Positions 8,389 through 16,591 of a stretch of 64,000 bases of DNA are shown in pieces. The notes beneath the pieces are model-generated. The model was not told the origin of the DNA and made no database searches. It was given only the letters and a program-made list of their open reading frames with translations. A program made the translations under genes and the position numbers. Source of the stretch: Acidobacteriaceae bacterium. Lineage in GTDB: Bacteria > Acidobacteriota > Terriglobia > Terriglobales > Acidobacteriaceae. How positions within the stretch are numbered: the first letter of the stretch is position 1; each line of letters starts with the position of its first letter. The stretch is taken from the NCBI GenBank assembly GCA_003131315.1, contig PKUV01000165.1, forward strand, positions 1 through 64,000. The letters are read 5' to 3'.

Positions 8389-8475
8389 GTTAGCACCTAG
8401 CACTTAGCATTTAGCCGAACCGGCTCGGAGCCATGTGAAAGCTAAGTGCCAAAAGCTAAGTGCTAAATGCTGGGC
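8389..8475. repeat. Heptanucleotide array (site 3) in two inverted arms, hyaC-hyaD spacer
   Basis: Left arm 8389-8416 reads gttagca, cctagca, cttagca, tttagcc. Right arm 8440-8475 reads gctaagt, gccaaaa, gctaagt, gctaaat, gctgggc. The arms are complementary and flank a GC-rich centre, so the transcript can fold into a long stem between hyaC and hyaD. Confidence 0.7.
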
Positions 8476-8478
8476 TTT

Positions 8479-9204
8479 CTAGTCTTCCTTGAAATCCCCT
8501 TTTTGATAGAACTTATACCCGGAAATAATCGAGGTGATCAGCCCGTTGCCATACTGCGTGGAGTCATACAGGATGATGTACACGTGCAGAATTGCAAACA
8601 CCACGAAGCCCCAGGCAAACGCGTGGTGCCACATGCGCGTCGTAAACGATCCGCCCAGCAGCGGCAGCACCCAGCCGAACACGCGATTCAGGAAGCCTCC
8701 CGGATTGCTCTCCGAATACATCGCCATCCCCGTGAAGATCTGGCACCACCCCAGGAAGATGACAAACAAGGTGTAGGCGACGCCGCCCAGTGAATTGTGT
8801 CCCAGGTGTGCGTGCCCACGCTCAAGCCGCAGATAATCGGTGCCTTGCCGGAACAAATCTTTCCACCACTCCGGTCTCCAGACATACGGGAAGCCCGACC
8901 GCGAATATGCGTTGCCCATCCAGAACCAGTAGATCCGTGCCAGGAAACTGACCGTGAAAATCATCGCCGCGACGAAGTGAATCTGCCGCACGCGTCCCAT
9001 CACGAAGTGGCGCACCGCCTCCCCGCTCGGAGCCAGCAGCGGATGCGAGATATACAGCCCGGTCAGAAACAGCACAATCAGGCACGCGGCATTTACCCAG
9101 TGCGTGATCCGCACCGGCAACTGCCACACTAACTGCCGGCGGAAATAGTCCTCCGGGTGCAACGCTATTTCTTGCGGATCAAACTCGGGGACAGCGGTGG
9201 ACAT
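8479..9204 (-). CDS. hyaC: Ni/Fe-hydrogenase b-type cytochrome subunit
   Basis: A 241-residue membrane cytochrome b that anchors the hydrogenase and passes electrons to the quinone pool. Four hydrophobic segments are visible (starting around residues 33, 73, 140 and 190), with histidines placed to bind two hemes: RITHWVNA, QIHFVAAM, and MWHHAFAW plus the C-terminal HVYIILYDS. This matches the HyaC/HupC/HoxZ family. It follows hyaB after a 157-base gap filled by a 132-bp repeat element. Confidence 0.92.
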   Translation of the reverse strand: MSTAVPEFDPQEIALHPEDYFRRQLVWQLPVRITHWVNAACLIVLFLTGLYISHPLLAPSGEAVRHFVMGRVRQIHFVAAMIFTVSFLARIYWFWMGNAYSRSGFPYVWRPEWWKDLFRQGTDYLRLERGHAHLGHNSLGGVAYTLFVIFLGWCQIFTGMAMYSESNPGGFLNRVFGWVLPLLGGSFTTRMWHHAFAWGFVVFAILHVYIILYDSTQYGNGLITSIISGYKFYQKGDFKED

Positions 9205-9227
9205 AAGTTCCTCCAGGCTTTCTTCCT

Positions 9228-9359
9228 AGAGTGCGTTTCATAAATTCCTTTCGGCTCGGAGGGCTCGTCCCTCAGGGGCTAAAGCCCGCATTTTTCCAGG
9301 CCCTAAACGGCACGGCTAAAGCCGTGCCCTACCCAAAACCGATTCATGGAACACGCTCT
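9228..9359. mobile_element. 132-bp MITE-like element, copy A (hyaB-hyaC spacer)
   Basis: Begins agagtgcgtttcataaa and ends tcatggaacacgctct, so the ends are imperfect inverted repeats. The interior contains two hairpins with the CTAAAG-type loop: ctcaggggctaaagccc and gcacggctaaagccgtgc. Length and layout equal the copies at 20161-20292 and 55801-55932. No coding capacity. It fills the spacer inside the hydrogenase operon. Confidence 0.75.
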
Positions 9360-9361
9360 AC

Positions 9362-11083
9362 CTACCGCACCTTGATCTCCGCCAGTTTCTCTCCATTCGG
9401 CCCGAACACATGCGAAGCGCAAGCCAGGCAGGGATCGAAGGAATGAATCGTGCGGAGGATTTCGAGTGGCCGCTTCGGGTCCGCCAGCGGCGTATTCAGC
9501 AGCGCCGACTCATACGCCCCATGCTGCCCCTTGCTGTCCTTCGGCGACGCATTCCACGTCGAAGGCACGACGATCTGATAGTTCTCGATCTTCGCGTTCT
9601 TGATGTGAATCCAGTGAGCCAGCGCGCCGCGCGGCGCCTCGGTGAACCCGTAGCCCTTGGCTTCGGCCGGCCACGTCGATGGTTCCCAGCGCGCCGTGTC
9701 CGCCGTCGCCGAGTCTCCTGCCTTCAGATTCGCGATCAACTTGTCGTACTCCGCCATCAGCCAGTGCACGCACAGCTTCGTCTCAAGTCCGCGGGCCGCC
9801 GTGCGGCCAAGCGTCGAGAACAACGCCGTCGCCGGCACTTTCAACGCGCCCAGCGCCTCGGTGACCACATCCTTATACTCCGTCTTTCCGCTGGCAAAGC
9901 CGACCAGCATGCGCGCCAGAGGCCCCACCTCCATCGCATTGCCCTTCCAGCGCGGCGCCTTCAGCCACGAATACTTCGCGTTCTCATCCAATTGCTTGTA
10001 TGGCGGCTTCGGCCCGCTGTACTTGGGAACCGTCACGCCATCCCAGGGATGCAGCGCGCCCTTGCCCTCCGGATACTCGTACCAGGAGTGCGCCACTTCT
10101 TCCTGCACCTGACCCGCGTCGGTCAAATCGAGCGGCAGCACTTCACTCAGGTTCTTGTTCAGGATTACCCCGCGCGGCATGCGGAACTGGCTCACGTCGC
10201 CAATGCCATTCTGCGGAATATCGCCGTAGGACATGTAGTTCCCGAGCCCGCCGCCGATCGCCGCCCAGTCCGTATAGAACGACGCCACTGCCAGCAAGTC
10301 GGGAATGTACATGTTCTCGACCACCTGCATCGCGTCCTGGATCAGGCCCTTCACGTAGTTCAGCCTCTCCATATTGATGGCGTTGTCACTTTGCATCGAG
10401 ATCGCCGACGCCATCCCGCCCACCAGATAATTCGGGTGCGGGTTCTTCCCGCCGAAGATGGTGTGGATCTTGATGATCTCCTTCTGCCACTTCAGCGCTT
10501 CCAGATAATGTGCCACCGCCATCAGGTTCGCTTCCGGCGGCAATTTGTACGCCGGATGCCCCCAGTAAGCGTTCTGGAAGAGGCCCAACTGCCCCGAGTC
10601 CACAAACTTCTTGAGCGTGCCGGCGAGGTCCTTGAAGTATCCAGTGCTGGCGAGCGGCCACGAGGGCGAAACTTTTTGCGCCAGCGCAGAGGTTGCCGCC
10701 GGGTCCGCCTTCAGTGCCGAAACAATGTCCACCCAGTCGAGTGCGTGCAGATGGTAGAAGTGGATCACGTGGTCCTGCACCTGCTGCGTCAGGAACATGA
10801 TGTTGCGAATGATCTCGGCGTTCGGAGGCACTTTGACGTCCAGCGCGTTCTCCACCGCCCGCACCGAGGCCAGCGCATGCACCGTGGTGCACACGCCGCA
10901 GATGCGCTCGCAGAACGCCCAGGCATCGCGCGGGTCGCGGCCCTTCAGGATCACCTCCAGGCCGCGCCACATCGTTCCGGAAGACATGGCGTCTTTAATA
11001 ACGCCGCGCTCGTCCAGCATCGCTTCCACCCGCAGGTGGCCCTCGATGCGAGTGACGGGATCAACCACGACTCGAGTCGCCAT
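9362..11083 (-). CDS. hyaB: Ni/Fe-hydrogenase large subunit (group 1)
   Basis: Catalytic subunit carrying the NiFe centre. The N-terminal ligand motif [10 protein letters not shown] (Cys62 and Cys65) and the C-terminal motif DPCLACASH (Cys552, Cys555) supply the four metal-binding cysteines. After the final His there is a 15-residue tail starting VFGPNGEKL, the peptide normally cut off by the maturation protease, which is encoded two genes downstream. At 573 residues it has normal length. Only 3 bases separate it from hyaA. No hyp accessory genes lie within the window, so cofactor assembly must be encoded elsewhere. Confidence 0.95.
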   Translation of the reverse strand: MATRVVVDPVTRIEGHLRVEAMLDERGVIKDAMSSGTMWRGLEVILKGRDPRDAWAFCERICGVCTTVHALASVRAVENALDVKVPPNAEIIRNIMFLTQQVQDHVIHFYHLHALDWVDIVSALKADPAATSALAQKVSPSWPLASTGYFKDLAGTLKKFVDSGQLGLFQNAYWGHPAYKLPPEANLMAVAHYLEALKWQKEIIKIHTIFGGKNPHPNYLVGGMASAISMQSDNAINMERLNYVKGLIQDAMQVVENMYIPDLLAVASFYTDWAAIGGGLGNYMSYGDIPQNGIGDVSQFRMPRGVILNKNLSEVLPLDLTDAGQVQEEVAHSWYEYPEGKGALHPWDGVTVPKYSGPKPPYKQLDENAKYSWLKAPRWKGNAMEVGPLARMLVGFASGKTEYKDVVTEALGALKVPATALFSTLGRTAARGLETKLCVHWLMAEYDKLIANLKAGDSATADTARWEPSTWPAEAKGYGFTEAPRGALAHWIHIKNAKIENYQIVVPSTWNASPKDSKGQHGAYESALLNTPLADPKRPLEILRTIHSFDPCLACASHVFGPNGEKLAEIKVR

Positions 11084-11086
11084 GCC

Positions 11087-12190
11087 TTACCTTCCTTCCT
11101 TGTCCGGAGCTTCCTCTTTTTTTTGCGTCGCGCGCCGCGCCATCGACGAGATAAAGTGCAGCCCAACGCCGACCATCGCCGCTCCCGCCGCCACGGTTCC
11201 GATCTCGTTCGGCGTGGACTCAATCCCCGGCACCGGAATCGACGTCAGCCGCTCGTAGAACGGACCGTTGTCCCAGAAGTTCTCCTCGCTGCAGCCGATG
11301 CATCCGTGTCCCGAGCCAATCGGATACGACACGCCGTTGTTCCACTTGAACGTCGGACACGAGTTGTAGGTGGTCGGTCCGCGGCAGCCCATCTTGTACA
11401 GGCACCAGCCCTTCTTCGCTCCATCGTCATCCCAGGACTCGACAAACTGCCCCGCATCGAAGAACGAACGCCGGTAGCACTTGTCGTGGATGCGCTGCCC
11501 GTAGAACATCTTCGGACGTCCGTAGCGATCCAGCTCCGGCAGCGCGCCAAAGGTCAAAATGTAAGTCAGGACGCCGGTCATCACTTCCGCAATCGGCGGA
11601 CATCCCGGCACATTCACGATCGCCTTGTGCGAAATCAATTTATGCACTGGCTTCGCGCCGGTCGGATTCGGCTTGGCCGCCTGCACGCATCCATTCGACG
11701 CGCACGAGCCCCAGGCAATCACCGCCTTCGCGTTCTCCGCCGTCTCTTGCAGAATGCTCAGGAAGGTCTCCCCGCCCACCGTGCAGTACACGCCGCCATC
11801 GGCCGTCGGAGCATTCCCCTCCACCGCCAGCACGTACTGGCCGGCATAGTCCTTCATGATGCGTTTGCGATTCTCCTCGGCCTGGAAGCCCGCCGCCGCC
11901 ATCAGAGTGTCGTCGTAGTCGAGCGAGATCATGTTCAGAATCACATCCTGCGCGATCGGGTGCGACGAGCGGATGAACGACTCGCTACAGCACGTGCACT
12001 CCAAGCCATGCAGCCAAATCACTGGCAGACGGGGCTTGGTTTCCAGCGCCTCCACAATTTGCGGAACGACCGTCGCTTCCAGTCCCATGGCCGCCGCCAT
12101 CATCGTGCAGAACTTCACAAACCGGCGGCGATCAATTCCATGCTCTCGCAGGACATCGTAGGTAGTGGCTTTGCGCAGGAGACTTCCCAT
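11087..12190 (-). CDS. hyaA: Ni/Fe-hydrogenase small subunit, oxygen-tolerant type
   Basis: Electron-transfer subunit with three iron-sulfur clusters. It starts at ATG 12190 (GAGGG just upstream), giving a Tat signal with RRRFVKFC near residues 21-28. The proximal-cluster cysteines are Cys65, Cys67, Cys68 (ECTCCSES), Cys163, Cys168 (WGSCASNGC) and Cys197 (VPGCPP). From memory of E. coli HyaA, these six align at a constant offset with the six cysteines of its oxygen-protecting 4Fe-3S cluster. The distal and medial motifs ([32 protein letters not shown]) and a C-terminal membrane anchor ([15 protein letters not shown]) are present. First gene of the operon. Confidence 0.95.
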   Translation of the reverse strand: MGSLLRKATTYDVLREHGIDRRRFVKFCTMMAAAMGLEATVVPQIVEALETKPRLPVIWLHGLECTCCSESFIRSSHPIAQDVILNMISLDYDDTLMAAAGFQAEENRKRIMKDYAGQYVLAVEGNAPTADGGVYCTVGGETFLSILQETAENAKAVIAWGSCASNGCVQAAKPNPTGAKPVHKLISHKAIVNVPGCPPIAEVMTGVLTYILTFGALPELDRYGRPKMFYGQRIHDKCYRRSFFDAGQFVESWDDDGAKKGWCLYKMGCRGPTTYNSCPTFKWNNGVSYPIGSGHGCIGCSEENFWDNGPFYERLTSIPVPGIESTPNEIGTVAAGAAMVGVGLHFISSMARRATQKKEEAPDKEGR

Positions 12191-12266
12191 AGATTCCCTC
12201 GATCGGATCGAAGATGCACACTCGTGCCGACGGCGGCAAATGTTAGTACAGGCTGCCGCAGGAAGC

Positions 12267-12282
12267 TGTGACATTTGTCACC
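12267..12282 (-). promoter_or_regulatory. CRP/FNR-type operator candidate upstream of hyaA
   Basis: TGTGA-N6-TCACC, one base from the perfect CRP half-site pair TGTGA-N6-TCACA. Its centre is about 84 bp upstream of the hyaA ATG. TACTAA at 12243-12248 (minus strand) could be a -10 box, which would put the site around position -40, the usual place for class II activation. Evidence is sequence symmetry only. Confidence 0.45.
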
Positions 12283-12314
12283 AGTCGATGTGAGCAGGCC
12301 GCTTCTGCCGAATC

Positions 12315-12368
12315 TTAACTTCATACGCTATTAGCGTATACTTTTACTAAAGTACGCTAGTGGCGTAC
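12315..12368 (+). promoter_or_regulatory. Promoter with two palindromic operators for the HigA-like gene
   Basis: TTAACT (12315-12320) and TATACT (12337-12342) are 16 bases apart. A perfect palindrome atacgctattagcgtat (12323-12339) covers the spacer and -10 box. A second, gtacgctagtggcgtac (12352-12368), follows with centres 29 bp apart, about three helical turns. This is the typical layout of autorepression by a dimeric helix-turn-helix antitoxin. Confidence 0.6.
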
Positions 12369-12453
12369 GGAAGCCGTCGATCTCACGCCAGAGCAAAGAA
12401 AAACGCTGAAGGCGGCGATCGACGCCGAAAAGAAATCACGGGCACGGAGATAA
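12361..12453 (+). pseudogene. Possible remnant of a toxin gene 3' end
   Basis: Between the operators and the HigA-like gene a 30-codon open stretch without start codon encodes VDLTPEQRKTLKAAIDAEKK and a basic end, then TAA. The next gene begins 11 bases later. Toxin genes usually occupy this place in higBA-type operons, so this may be the last part of a deleted toxin. The similarity to a toxin family is not established. Confidence 0.25.
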
Positions 12454-12464
12454 GGACAGAAGCC

Positions 12465-12788
12465 ATGGCAACCAAGCGGAATCTATTCGACGAACTGATG
12501 GAGGGTGTGGCGGCCATGAAGGCGCATCGCTCCGGGAAAATCACCCTGCGGAACTATAAAATCGAGCCGCGTGCGCTGCCTGAGGTCAAGCCGAAAATGA
12601 TCAAGCAGGTCCGCGCGCGCTTCCACTGTTCACGCAGCGTGTTTGCCCGCAAACTGTTCACCAACGAGCGCACGCTGGAAAAATGGGAGCAAGGACGCGC
12701 CAAGCCCAACGCCCAGGCAGCCGCACTGCTGTTGCTCGCAGCCAGGTACCCGGACACATTCGAGCGTCTGGAGCAGTTGGCAAAGTAG
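12465..12788 (+). CDS. HigA-like helix-turn-helix antitoxin/regulator, orphan
   Basis: A 107-residue protein starting MATKRNLFDELMEGVAAM at ATG 12465, with AAGGA upstream. The C-terminal two thirds form an XRE-type DNA-binding domain: HCSRSVFARKLFTNERTLEKWE is the helix-turn-helix, followed by GRAKPNAQAAALLLLAARYP. This layout is that of HigA2/NadS-type antitoxins. No toxin gene is adjacent, only a short possible remnant, so it may now act as a solitary repressor at the two palindromes upstream. The longer frame from 12360 is rejected because it lacks conservation-like features and begins inside the operator. Confidence 0.75.
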   Translation: MATKRNLFDELMEGVAAMKAHRSGKITLRNYKIEPRALPEVKPKMIKQVRARFHCSRSVFARKLFTNERTLEKWEQGRAKPNAQAAALLLLAARYPDTFERLEQLAK

Positions 12789-12899
12789 AGATGTCGTGGG
12801 ACTGGGCCAGCCTTTCCTCCGGCGGGTGGCCCTCATCTCCGGCGGCAAGTATGGCGCGCGCGTTGCTCTTAAGTGTTGCCAGAGAAGAAAACGGGGTGT

Positions 12900-12928
12900 C
12901 CCACTTTTCGCGGTCTTCGAAAAGTGGG
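12900..12928. repeat. CCCACTTTT hairpin
   Basis: Inverted repeat cccacttttcg / cgaaaagtggg with a short loop. A related hairpin with arms ccccacttctcg / cgagaagtgggg is at 17396-17426. Located in the roughly 200-base spacer between the HigA-like gene and the convergent LolA-like gene, where it may end transcription. Confidence 0.55.
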
Positions 12929-12994
12929 CCGCCGGAAGGCCAGCACCGTTGTCAATCGGTGGGCTGCCGTGGCGGCGCTCGAAAGGGTTCCGCC

Positions 12995-13729
12995 TTACTT
13001 CGAAAGCACGGCCGACGCAATCGGGGCCACGGCTCCGGTCTTCTTAGCCACCACGCTGGCGGCCTCATAATTCATAACGTGTGACGTCAATTTCCGTGCG
13101 CCCAGAAAACGTACATCAGCGACCGCCTCCATATTGCTAAGTACCCACATTCCTCGCGGGCTGTCGAAGTCGAAGTCGAATCGGACATGTACCTTTTTTA
13201 CCCACATTGAGGGCGACTTTACCGCGCCCTCAATACGACGAATCAGGAAGGATTGCTTATCGACCCACGCCTGCCCTGATATCAGTTCGGGCTGTTTCCG
13301 CCTCGGATCAAGACGCAGAAGGTAATATGACTGACCGTCGAGAACGGCTTCCCCAAGGTCACCGAACAAATAGTTCTCTCGAGTCACGGCAGCGGACCGT
13401 GATTTCCGACTGGAAACAGCTATGCCAACTTCCTGTTCTAAAATACGTTTCACTACTTGCGCGCCCATGTTGCTGCCGGAGCGTTTCTCGACAGTGTACT
13501 TGCCGGGCGCCTGAAAATCGATTTCCGCGATAACTTCAGAATCGACCCTGGCACTATTCGCGCGACTCAGCCGATAATCGCGTTTTACATGATTGGGAAT
13601 ACTTACTTCAGCCTGGGCTCGCTCCATCTTCTGAACAATAGAAGTGAGAGCGGAATCTGAGTTCGAACTGCCTCGAGCAAATGTAACGGTGAGCACAAGC
13701 AGCATCGTAAGTATCATCCGCATCCTCAT
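12995..13729 (-). CDS. Exported protein, possibly LolA/LolB-like fold
   Basis: A 244-residue protein with a signal peptide (MRMRMILTMLLVLTVTFARG). The rest reads as alternating beta strands, with FQAPGKYTVEKRSG, LDGQSYYLLRLDP and SGQAWVDKQSFLIRRIEGAV. Such a pattern occurs in outer-membrane lipoprotein-sorting (LolA-like) proteins, where a WVD-x-x-(S/T)-(F/Y)-LI(R/K)R motif is common. The family call is tentative and the partner lipoproteins are unknown. It stands alone between an orphan regulator and an aldo/keto reductase. Confidence 0.6.
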   Translation of the reverse strand: MRMRMILTMLLVLTVTFARGSSNSDSALTSIVQKMERAQAEVSIPNHVKRDYRLSRANSARVDSEVIAEIDFQAPGKYTVEKRSGSNMGAQVVKRILEQEVGIAVSSRKSRSAAVTRENYLFGDLGEAVLDGQSYYLLRLDPRRKQPELISGQAWVDKQSFLIRRIEGAVKSPSMWVKKVHVRFDFDFDSPRGMWVLSNMEAVADVRFLGARKLTSHVMNYEAASVVAKKTGAVAPIASAVLSK

Positions 13730-13953
13730 GGTTCACCTGCGTACATGATAGAGCCGGCGAAGACGGATATCTGATCACATTTGACCAATACCAAATCGCT
13801 CACGACTCAGGCCTCGAGTATTGCTCGGAATCATATCTTGGTTATTTTTAAACCGCAGCAAAACCAGCCCTTCCGCAGAAAATTGGCATCTACGCAGCGT
13901 GTATGTCACTGAAACGGCGATTCGTGGGTGCGATTCAACCGGTTCTCGACACT

Positions 13954-14952
13954 TCACGGCGATTGCTTGCCGGCGAGAACGCCGTCAATCTTGAGCAACT
14001 CCTCGGCTGAGAATTTCAGGTTCTTCAGCGCGGCTACGTTGTCGTCCACCTGCGAGACTTTGCTGGCGCCAACCAGCGCGCTGGTGACGCGCGGATCGCG
14101 CAGCACCCACGCTACCGCCATCTCCGCCAGCGTCTGTCCTCGCTGCCCGGCGATTTCATTGAGCGCGCGAACCTTGGCGAGCTTGTCTTCCCCAATGTCC
14201 TTCTTCTTCAGAAAGAAATCGCGGGAGGCGCGCGAGTCGCTGGGAATTCCCTGCAGGTAGCGATCCGACAGCAATCCCTGCGCCAGTGGGCTGAAGACGA
14301 TCGATCCCACGCCTTCTTTCTCCAGCACGTCGAGCAATCCCCGCTCAGGATCGCGCACGAACATCGAGTACTTCGGCTGATGAATCAGGCAAGGCGTTCC
14401 CAGATCGCGCAAAATCTTTACCGCTTCGGCCGTCTGCTTGGCGTTGTAAGCCGAAATGCCCGCATAGAGCGCTCGGCCCGAGCGTACCGCCGTGTCGAGT
14501 GCACCGAGCGATTCTTCCATCGGCGTGTCGGGATCGGGCCGGTGATGGTAGAAAATGTCGACATATGCAAGCCCCATGCGCTTGAGGCTCTGATCGAGAC
14601 TGGCCAGCATATATTTGCGCGAGCCAAGATCTCCGTAGGGACCGGGCCACATATCCCAGCCCGCCTTGGTTGAGACGATCAGCTCGTCGCGGTGGGGAAG
14701 AAAATCTTTTTTCAGGATCTGCCCGAAAGTTTCTTCCGCCGATCCATAGGGAGGGCCGTAATTGTTGGCGAGATCGAAATGCGTGATGCCGAGATCGAAG
14801 GCGCGGCGCAGCATGGCGCGCGAGTTTTCGAAGTTATCCACGCCGCCGAAGTTGTGCCACAGTCCGAGCGAGACGGCGGGAAGTTTGATGCCGCTGCGCC
14901 CCGAGCGGCGATATTGCATGGCGTCGTAACGCTTGTCATCCGCGACGTACAC
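13954..14952 (-). CDS. Aldo/keto reductase, YghZ (GAP reductase) subfamily
   Basis: A 332-residue NADPH-dependent reductase with a TIM-barrel fold. The catalytic tetrad is visible: Asp and Tyr in HFDLANNYGPP, Lys in IVSTKAGWDMWPGPYG, His in DIFYHHRPDPDTP. The WPGPYG segment and the Y-R-R-x-G-R-S-G-I-K-L-P start resemble E. coli YghZ, which reduces glyceraldehyde 3-phosphate and detoxifies methylglyoxal. A stand-alone gene. The physiological substrate here is unknown. Confidence 0.85.
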   Translation of the reverse strand: MYVADDKRYDAMQYRRSGRSGIKLPAVSLGLWHNFGGVDNFENSRAMLRRAFDLGITHFDLANNYGPPYGSAEETFGQILKKDFLPHRDELIVSTKAGWDMWPGPYGDLGSRKYMLASLDQSLKRMGLAYVDIFYHHRPDPDTPMEESLGALDTAVRSGRALYAGISAYNAKQTAEAVKILRDLGTPCLIHQPKYSMFVRDPERGLLDVLEKEGVGSIVFSPLAQGLLSDRYLQGIPSDSRASRDFFLKKKDIGEDKLAKVRALNEIAGQRGQTLAEMAVAWVLRDPRVTSALVGASKVSQVDDNVAALKNLKFSAEELLKIDGVLAGKQSP

Positions 14953-15019
14953 GATGGCTCTCCTCGACAGACAGAATGTGGATTATTCTACGGGGTCGGT
15001 CCTCCGTATGTCTGCCGGC

Positions 15020-16141
15020 TCATCTTGTTGTTGCTGCAGGGACGGCTCGATATCGGACGCGGCCGCTCCTTGGCTCTTCCTCATGGCCTCGTGTTCGGCG
15101 CTCTTGGAAGAACTGATGGAGCAATGCCGGCAGGCCGAGGCTCAACACGGTGAGTAGTGCCACGATCAGTTTGGCACCCGGCGAAAACGTCTTGATGGTG
15201 TTGGCCTCGAACCGCGTGATGAGCATGGAGAACGCGAACACCTGCAAGGAGTGGCCGCCCAACAGGTTCAGGAATCGGAAGAAACGCAGCTTCATCGCAG
15301 CCACGTCCACCGCCCGTGAGATCCACCAGATGAGATACCCGAGGCAAGCCGCGTCGAGAAACCGGACCGGGTTGTGATCCGGATGCCCATTGAACCCCAG
15401 CAACGGACTCATTCCCCAGAGCGAAAGTAAGTGACGGTCCACCATGAGCAGCAAAGAGACCACCACGCACGCGGCCAGCAGGATCCGCGACTTCCCAACG
15501 CCGGAGGCTTGCGAGCGCACCGCGCGATAACCAATATATTGCCCGGCAACGAAGTAGGCCTGCCACGCGCACAGATTAAAGGCGACCGGGCCGAGCCCCT
15601 CTGCACTTGATCTTGAGTCTCCCAGCCCGAACTGCGCGCCCACCCACAGACCCGCGCTGATGACTCCGATCAGCCACGCGCGCCCCTCCGTGAATTGCTT
15701 CAGGACGATGGGGCTGAATGCCAGGAACACGCAATACATCGGCAGAATCCTGTCGAACCCGACTTGATTCCACAGCAGGGACCCGGAGACGAATGTTTGC
15801 AACGGGTGCGCCGCCACCCCGGTGCTGCGGTAAAGGGCAACCAGAATCCCCAGCGCCAGCAGCGCGATGTGGGTCAGGTAGATCGTCCCGGCGCGCCGGA
15901 AGACTTTCGACACCATCGCGGAGTTTCCGCGTCTCTGCCTCAGCGGAAGGTAAACCCAGGTGGAAACCAGTCCCGACAGAAAAACGAAGCCATCGGGAGC
16001 CGAGGCGTAACCGAACGTGTACTCGGTGAAGGGTGCCAGGGCGTTGGGAAAGTGCCCCAATGTCATCGCAACCAGGAAGTACCCACGCAACGTATCTACG
16101 CGCCAATCCCGCCCCATGGACAACTCCAGAGCAATCGGCAT
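15020..16141 (-). CDS. OpgC-like membrane acyltransferase
   Basis: A 373-residue polytopic membrane protein with about ten hydrophobic segments. The N-terminal DWRVDTLRGYFLVAMTLGHFP and YASAPDGFVFLSGLV are typical of the OpgC family, which adds succinyl groups to periplasmic glucans in proteobacteria. The acceptor in this organism is unknown. No opgGH genes are adjacent. The C-terminal 25 residues are basic and cytoplasmic-looking. Confidence 0.75.
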   Translation of the reverse strand: MPIALELSMGRDWRVDTLRGYFLVAMTLGHFPNALAPFTEYTFGYASAPDGFVFLSGLVSTWVYLPLRQRRGNSAMVSKVFRRAGTIYLTHIALLALGILVALYRSTGVAAHPLQTFVSGSLLWNQVGFDRILPMYCVFLAFSPIVLKQFTEGRAWLIGVISAGLWVGAQFGLGDSRSSAEGLGPVAFNLCAWQAYFVAGQYIGYRAVRSQASGVGKSRILLAACVVVSLLLMVDRHLLSLWGMSPLLGFNGHPDHNPVRFLDAACLGYLIWWISRAVDVAAMKLRFFRFLNLLGGHSLQVFAFSMLITRFEANTIKTFSPGAKLIVALLTVLSLGLPALLHQFFQERRTRGHEEEPRSGRVRYRAVPAATTR

Positions 16142-16591
16142 TCCGCTGGGAAAGCGGTAACAGATGGCCCAAATTACTTGTTTAGTGCTTACATACGCAA
16201 AACCTTACACTGTCTGTGGAAAACTCTCCGTCCACCTTGAACCATGGGAGCAACGGGCGCACGGGCGTGTGCGAGAGTGCGCGAGCGGGGCGAGCGAGCG
16301 GGAGTCGTTTGGGGGAGACGGAAGGCGCGTTATGTGTGACTTTGGCTGTGCTGTTGCCGATGGACGCCTCTGCGGGATACGGAATAGCGCTCTTGAGAAT
16401 CTCATGACGGATCTTGCTCGGCAGTTCGTGCGAACAGCGGCCTTCCACTAGGAGCAGGTAAACCGCGCACGCCCTCGGCCCGTGCCCTCCAGTCGCCCCA
16501 GCCCGCAGGCTGCCCGGCATTATACCAAGAGAGTTATGCAGGTGTAGCAGTTTTCCCGTTTGTATAGCTATCCCCGTCAGTCGGCTACATG
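16142..16591. other. Non-coding spacer (about 450 bp)
   Basis: Between opgC-like and ferredoxin reductase genes. No convincing gene was seen. The part at 16165-16230 is richer in A+T and contains one DnaA-box-like TTTTCCACA on the minus strand, probably by chance. It is likely the promoter region for the opgC-like gene. The 16250-16310 stretch is a gcgagcg-rich low-complexity run. Confidence 0.4.

Noticed and set aside
9410-12271. 953-residue plus-strand open frame opposite the hydrogenase genes
   Set aside because: It is antisense to hyaA-hyaB, which have full family motifs. Its product is low-complexity Arg/His/Val, as expected from the reverse strand of GC-rich coding DNA.
16215-16223. 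DnaA-box-like TTTTCCACA considered as replication-origin signal
   Set aside because: Only one box, no dnaA/dnaN/rnpA or AT-rich unwinding region around it.
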